A DNA stretch of 64,000 nt. It comes from Andrena cerasifolii (Eukaryota > Arthropoda > Insecta > Hymenoptera > Andrenidae). Below are positions 58,836-64,000 of this stretch, one piece after another (positions within the stretch are counted from its first letter, which is position 1; every line of letters starts with the position of its first letter). Location: positions 7,763,433 through 7,827,432 of the forward strand of contig NC_135120.1 of NCBI RefSeq assembly GCF_050908995.1. Reading direction: 5' to 3'. A program made the position numbers and the translations under genes. The notes under the pieces are model-generated. The model had not been told where the DNA came from, did no database searches, and saw only the letters and a program-made list of their open reading frames with translations.

Positions 58836-60189
58836 CTGAAACAGAGTCGTGCCAAAGATTAGGCCATCGACAGAGCCTCATAAATCTTGATTAAACGGTG
58901 TTTCAATCGAGGTCTCCGGATGACGTTTTATCTCCGATTCGACCGGCAAACCGAGGGACGATTCTCCGCGGCGATTCGTCGAGGAATGAAAAGGCCCCAA
59001 TTAGGAGAACAAAGATTAGCCCGATGGAACGGATTCGACGGAACTATAGCGTTCGGATTTCCTGCGTGGTGGTCGAACCACGCTCCTTCCTCTCTATTCT
59101 TTCCACCGCCGTTCGTACCCTCTGCTCCACCCGCGAATCAGTTTTATCACGACGACCAGCCCGTTTTAAAATTCTGGTAAAAACTCAGGAAGCGGAGAGC
59201 TTCGACTATTCGGTGACCAACGACGAGGGTGGTCGCGGTTTAATTCGAAACCCACGAACAAGCGTTTCCCCGCTTTGCCTCGCGAGGATCCTTCGAAGCA
59301 GGGGACGTTGGAAGCTGCTCAGCTACTGGTGGCGTGGTTTCGCGTATCTCCCGAGTGTCGTCGGAAAGCAATCCACGGTGGAAAAAAGAATCCCGAGACC
59401 CATTGTCCACCGCAGCCTCGTTACTCAATTGCTCAGCTGGCGTTTCTACGACGTCGAAATAGTAATTGGGTTCCGCTGGTCTCTCTCCTCGCTCCTCGGA
59501 CCATCGCGATCTCGGAACGACTTTCCTGGACGGGCGTTTATCGACGTTCCCTTCCCAGCGAACGGTTGACGAAGTGCGGGAGGAATTTGAATAGCAAGAG
59601 CCGCGCAGGTATCGCGGGCGATTTTTGGCCACGGTGACAGGAAGACTCTGTCGGATGCGGACAGTTTGCGGTGCTTTCGAGCGCGACGCGGTTCCTCGGG
59701 AGCGAAGCCCTCGGAATTGTGCTGTCCACGCCGTACCTCTTACCTTGCGGTTTCTAGGGCTTCCGGTGACGGCGACAAACAGGGCACAGGTTTTATATGG
59801 CGACGGGAATTACTAATCAGGTTACGCGGGAAGCCGCGTGTGTGTTCGAAAAGTCCCGGACGGGGCGCGCGAAATTTTCCAACTTCTCTTCGGCGGTCTC
59901 ATTAGAATTCGGTGATAGGTGATCCGCGCTCCACGGAAGCGAAATATAACCAAGCTGTGATCGGTGAAGTGCGCCCTGCTAATTACGGAACTTCATCAAC
60001 CGACCTCGCTTCTCAATTTGCCTCTCCGTTAATCGAATGCTCGCTGAATACCCTACGCACGGACTGATTCTTCGAGGCGGGCAATTCGACCGGAAAGTTT
60101 GAGAGGAGGGGATGAAATTTTATAAATGGTGTGATACGACTGCTTCTTTGTTTTTTTTTTTTTGGATTATATGTCACGCGATAATCACA
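58836..60189. other. upstream kug intron, unique part
   Basis: Intron before exon A, continuing to the window edge. Long GC-rich frames here (58898-59569, for example) have no recognisable domain, and no cadherin exon is found. Confidence 0.6.
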
Positions 60190-60507
60190 ATTATGACCAA
60201 ATTCGTCCCTGAACCTATCTACGTTATCGGAGCGTAGGCGAATTGCCGATCTATGTTTTTATTCAAGATTGTTAATGGTTGCATCGACTGTCCTGCCCTT
60301 TTGCGGAATATTTCCCTCTATGCACCATCCAGAAACTTAAGAGGAAGCATACCATTTTATTGTTCAAGCACCAAATCTAAGTTTGGTGCTCGCGATTCTG
60401 TAAATCGGATCGTCGGCGTTGCCAATTCCTACTCAGACCACATCAATTTATTCGGGGAATTATTGCAAACATTCAAAAGCAATCTGCACAAAATTGTCAT
60501 AGATTAA
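60190..60507 (+). pseudogene. CR1/Jockey-like reverse-transcriptase C-terminal fragment
   Basis: Plus strand: LNLSTLSERRRIADLC, a frame shift, then FLFKIVNGCIDCPALL, ISLYAPSRNLRG, KFGARDSVNRIVGVANSY and LLQTFKSNLHKIV stop. It matches the tails at 5 kb and 24 kb. The stop codon runs directly into the TTAA of the next element; the 3' UTR resumes after it and ends TTGTCCCGTAATAAATAAA near 61380. Confidence 0.87.
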
Positions 60508-61254
60508 GGGGTTATGCCTAGTCAGGCGGTCGAAAAGAGGCGAATATTTGTGAATTTTTTTTGAAGAAGCGGAAGCGTATATTTTTACAGAACTTTTTGC
60601 GTTTAAAAGAGCAACATTTAAAGAACATTTGGTAATTTTTTCGTAGAAAAATATTTACGTTTATAATAAAATAACAAGCGACATCCAAGAAGCATTTTTA
60701 AAAATTTGCTTTCGCGGTGAGCACTGCTATTCGGAACCAGATTATCTAAAATAAAAAAACAAAAAAGATTTCGTTAGTATATTAATGTATCCTCAGGTTG
60801 ACGGAGAGAATTTTCCGAAATATTAAGTTAAAACAACATGGCGGCTATTTAAAGTTGAAATCCTGATTTTTTCCTGCAAAAATCACGCGAACAAATCAGA
60901 ATTTCAACTTTAAATAGCTGCCATGTTGTTTTAACTTAATATTTCGGAAAATTCTCTCCGTCAACCTGAGGATACATTAATATACTAACGAAATCTTATT
61001 TGTTTTTTGATTTTAGATAATCTGGTTCCGAATGGCAATGCTCACCGCAAAACAAAATTTTTAAAAATGCTTCTTGGATGTCGCCTGTTATTTTATTATA
61101 AACGTAAATATTTTTCTACGAAAAAATTACCAAATGTTCTTTAAATGTTGCTCTTTTAAGCGCAAAAAGTTCTGTAAAAATATACGCTTCCGCTTCTTCA
61201 AAAAAAATTCACAAATATTCGCCTCTTTTCGACCGCCTGACTAGGCATAACCCC
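60508..61254. mobile_element. TTAA-flanked foldback element, complete copy
   Basis: Ends GGGGTTATGCCTAGTCAGGC and GCCTGACTAGGCATAACCCC, TTAA at 60504-60507 and 61255-61258. The arms pair almost throughout around a centre near 60880. This is the full-length reference for the truncated copies at 19655 and 50473. Confidence 0.93.
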
Positions 61255-61389
61255 TTAAGTTAGGGTCAGTACTTAACTTTACTTAGTTTTTTTTTCTTTT
61301 TATTTTTTCTAGTTCTTGTACGTATGCCACTGTTTTTCTTTATTGTACAAATTGGGCTTGTCCCGTAATAAATAAATAAATTAGCAATT

Positions 61390-63340
61390 CCATCAAACCG
61401 ATGGTCTGATAAATCGCTGATTTACGAGAGTTTAACTGGTGAAAGGATTAAGTCTCTGGTCCTGGAACGCAACCGTGCAGTTTTCTCGCCAACTGGATCG
61501 ACAAGCCCAGTTTCTTCCGCGAGGTCTCGAGAAGCAAGCTAGGTCGGCGTCGCGCTGACCTCGAGATTTCCCCGAAACGTTCGTGACAAAGCCTTGATAA
61601 CCGTAATAACGAGATTCGGTAAGGCACCGCCGCGGTGTCCGACAGGGCGTTGCTGAAAATTTCCAGTGGGATCCAGTGCATCGACAGGGGCCGTCAAGTG
61701 CAAAGTCATTGTTCCCGTGCCCGCCGACGCGGCACACGTCTCTCTCTCTCCGCCCTGGGATTCGACACGCAGCCCAGTAATAACGGGCGACATTCTGCTG
61801 CCACGCTCTTCTCGCTGGGATCGCGAGAGGAACGAGGAAAAAAGTTGGAACGAGGCAGTGAATCAAGGAGCAGGAAAGTGGCAGGGGGGAATGTACAGGG
61901 TGAGTCTAAAGGGTGTTGGAAAATTTGCAAGCGTATTACACGACGCAAACGTGAGTGGTTCACAAGAGCAACCTTCCCACTAGACCTGTAAGCTATCGAA
62001 AGATCAAAGTAGCTTTCTCATTTCGTACACCGATAACCCTTACATCAATGCAGAGGTTCACAGGAGAAATGCCAAGGGAAGGTTCCCAGTCAAACACATT
62101 AAAATCGTTAGAAATCTCTGTTCACGCTGGATAGCGTAAAACGCGCCCTTAAATTTCGCGACACCGTTTAGACAGAGCTGGAAGGGGGCAGGGCGGTGGA
62201 GGAGCGGGAGGTCGCCGCGAGGGAAAAAAGGGGAGCAGGGGACAGCGACGTGCGGCGAGAATACGGCGAGCGGAGAGACGATCCGCGGCGTGGAACGCAT
62301 TTAAATAATTGCTTTTCATCATGTCGGATGACGTCGCCGGCGTCGCGAGGATTTACCTGGCATGCACGCACACGGACCTCTCCGGCTGTCGTTGTCGCGT
62401 CTGGGCGACGCGCTCTTGGAAAGCTCGTTATTGGCAATGAAAAGCGGCGGCGAACCTATTCGCGATATCATAGCAAGCGACACCGATACCCGTGCCCGAT
62501 ATCCAAAGGCCGCTGGGTGGTCCCAGGTCGCAAGGAACTCCGCGACGGATCACGACGGATTTATTTTTGCCCGCGTCGCTCCCCAGCGGACGGCGACGCG
62601 GTTCTCGCCTCGAGCGTGGATTTTTCGAGGCCCGTCGGGAGAATACTTTATGACGGTGAAAAATACACCCCGTCGGAAGACCGTGGGACCGAAGCCACGG
62701 CGCGATCCTCCCTGGAGGGAATCCTTTTTGCCGCTGTCGTCGGGGAGCGAGCAACGCGTCATCAGGTTCGATTCTTGGCGAGGATCCTTTGCTGGATCGT
62801 CGGACGGTGGTTCTTCCTCCTGCCTGTGCCACAGGGGCGCCAGGAACTTTTCGACAACGCGAACTTTCCGCGTTAAAGCGGCCCGGAACGGAGCCCCGCT
62901 ACGTGCGTGGAATACGCAGATCGCGGATGGCACAGGGAAGCTGCTTTAGCGTGTATACAAATGGACGGGTGAATGTGTGTTTATGACGAATCGGCAGTGA
63001 CGAGGCGAGGTGCGCCGGTAATGAAGCTCTGGAAATCGTTTCTATGAGATTCGCTTGGTATTCTATTCTCGACCGGGTAATAACATCTCTGCCTTGTCAT
63101 TCCGCATTTCCTTTCGCGTCCTTTTGATATTTCGCTGAAAGGACCGTCGGATTACACTACTCGGCATTTGTATTGTTCAGTGAGGTTGTAGGAGATTGTG
63201 CGAACCTACACATGGGAGTCCCGTGGAACTATTTTACAAGTATTCGCAAGTAACCTGGAGGATCTGCGTAAACGCCACGTAACAGTTTAAAGTTCACGTG
63301 GATCGTAAAACATGAAATTATGATGCTTACGGATTCAAGG
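61390..63340. other. upstream kug intron, unique part
   Basis: GC-rich unique DNA. No gene supported; the frames at 62196-62949 overlap on both strands and show no domain. Confidence 0.55.
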
Positions 63341-63417
63341 TATAGGGTAGGGTGGGGCTGATAGTCCCGCTTTTTCATATAAACCAGAGGTGCACAGGGA
63401 GCCGGTTTTAGCGCCTA

Positions 63418-63579
63418 GCTGCGAGCAACCCGCCTGTCCCGTTGCTAAGGTTAGAATCGGCGAGGCGAACTGCAGTAGTGCACGTGCATGTGGTATGACT
63501 TGAACCCAGCTATACACACTACTGCAGTTCGCCTCACCGATTCTAAAATTAGCAACGGGACAGGCGGGTTGCTCGCAGC
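63418..63579. repeat. long palindrome
   Basis: Arms of about 64 bp starting GCTGCGAGCAACCCGCC pair almost perfectly around a 35-bp spacer. Probably a foldback element; no target duplication identified. Confidence 0.85.
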
Positions 63580-63727
63580 CAGGGATTGTAACCGTAACCC
63601 AAAACCGGTTTGGTTCTCAGTACCGTAGACTAACCCGCCTAACCGGGTAACCCGAGGCATCCAGGCACAGATGTACCCGGTTAACCCGCTCTCAGAGCGG
63701 GTTACAGTAATACGGTAGAGGGCGTAG

Positions 63728-64000
63728 TTTTTCCCTAATTTCGTGAAATCGAGCTGTACTTATGAATTTTTATCTCGGAAACTGTATATCGCATTAGGTT
63801 CATTCTTTTTTTATTTTAATGTAGAAGGTTTTACGTATTTGAATCATTTTTTTTTGAAATTGTAGAATTATTTATGTAACGTCAAATTATAAACAATTTT
63901 TTATTTTGCAAATTTCTCCTCGAGGGTGACATGTTTCTAAATTTGAAAAAAATGACAATATTCTTTGAATTTCGTGTACAATAATTGTGTTAAGAAATAT
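63728..64000. mobile_element. diverged half copy of the 57261 element family
   Basis: Shares GTACTTATGAATTTTTATCT, GGAAACT and ATTTTGCAAATT in order with 57440-57640. Cut by the window edge. Confidence 0.65.

Noticed and set aside
58898..59569. 223-codon plus-strand frame upstream of kug exon A
   Set aside because: No domain, low-complexity basic translation, overlapping frames on the other strand; best explained as chance in GC-rich intron.
61432..61866. Possible upstream cadherin exon on the minus strand
   Set aside because: None of the three frames shows LDRE, DxND or TGxI patterns, and no exon ending with one base of a glycine codon could be fitted to exon A.
62196..62949. Overlapping frames of 195-226 codons near 62.5 kb
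   Set aside because: Open frames occur on both strands of CpG-rich DNA with no recognisable motif and no cadherin continuation.

Overview
This window is an insect-type nuclear genomic segment dominated by one gene. On the minus strand lie ten exons of a giant Fat-family cadherin, read from about 58.8 kb down to position 1. All ten exons join with canonical GT/AG sites and one continuous reading frame, giving about 1,332 residues and roughly 12 to 13 cadherin repeats. The best match I recognise is the Fat-like branch (Drosophila kugelei/fat2, vertebrate FAT1/2/3). Both ends of the gene lie outside the window. CpG-rich unique introns, mariner/hAT/piggyBac-type elements and CR1/Jockey-like retrotransposon debris suggest a hymenopteran, perhaps an ant. 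That assignment is inference.

Layout. From 1 to 9.25 kb are eight closely spaced kug exons, with one retrotransposon fragment in an intron. From 9.25 to 16.8 kb is an intron carrying two hAT elements. At 16.77-16.93 kb is a 156-bp exon. From 16.9 to 58.8 kb is a 41.8-kb intron filled with nested foldback DNA elements, retrotransposon 3' ends and an unusual repeat locus. At 58.77-58.84 kb is a 62-bp exon. From 58.8 to 64 kb is the next upstream intron, incomplete here. I see no second protein-coding host gene and no tRNA or rRNA gene.

Mobile elements fall into clear groups recognised by target-site duplications that can be read directly. (a) Four hAT-type elements: three have 8-bp duplications with at most one mismatch and a family-specific short palindrome repeated inside, and a fourth set is degenerate. 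(b) About ten foldback elements flanked by TTAA, piggyBac-like, often tandem and sharing one TTAA. (c) TA-flanked long elements that contain other elements. (d) Fragments of a CR1/Jockey-like reverse transcriptase ending in (AAT)n, each of the four 3' fragments touching or containing a TTAA element.

The part that standard classes explain least is 30.98-39.42 kb. It is a multiply duplicated, non-coding, hairpin-rich block inside the 41.8-kb intron. It holds paired duplications of about 190 bp, a three-copy repeat, two adjacent 1.67-kb units, several kinds of short hairpin array, a recurring octamer GTAGAGTC, and an 80-nt pre-miRNA-like hairpin present twice that pairs better on the kug-sense strand. 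This is my candidate for an undescribed structured-RNA locus. A novel repeat family is the main alternative.
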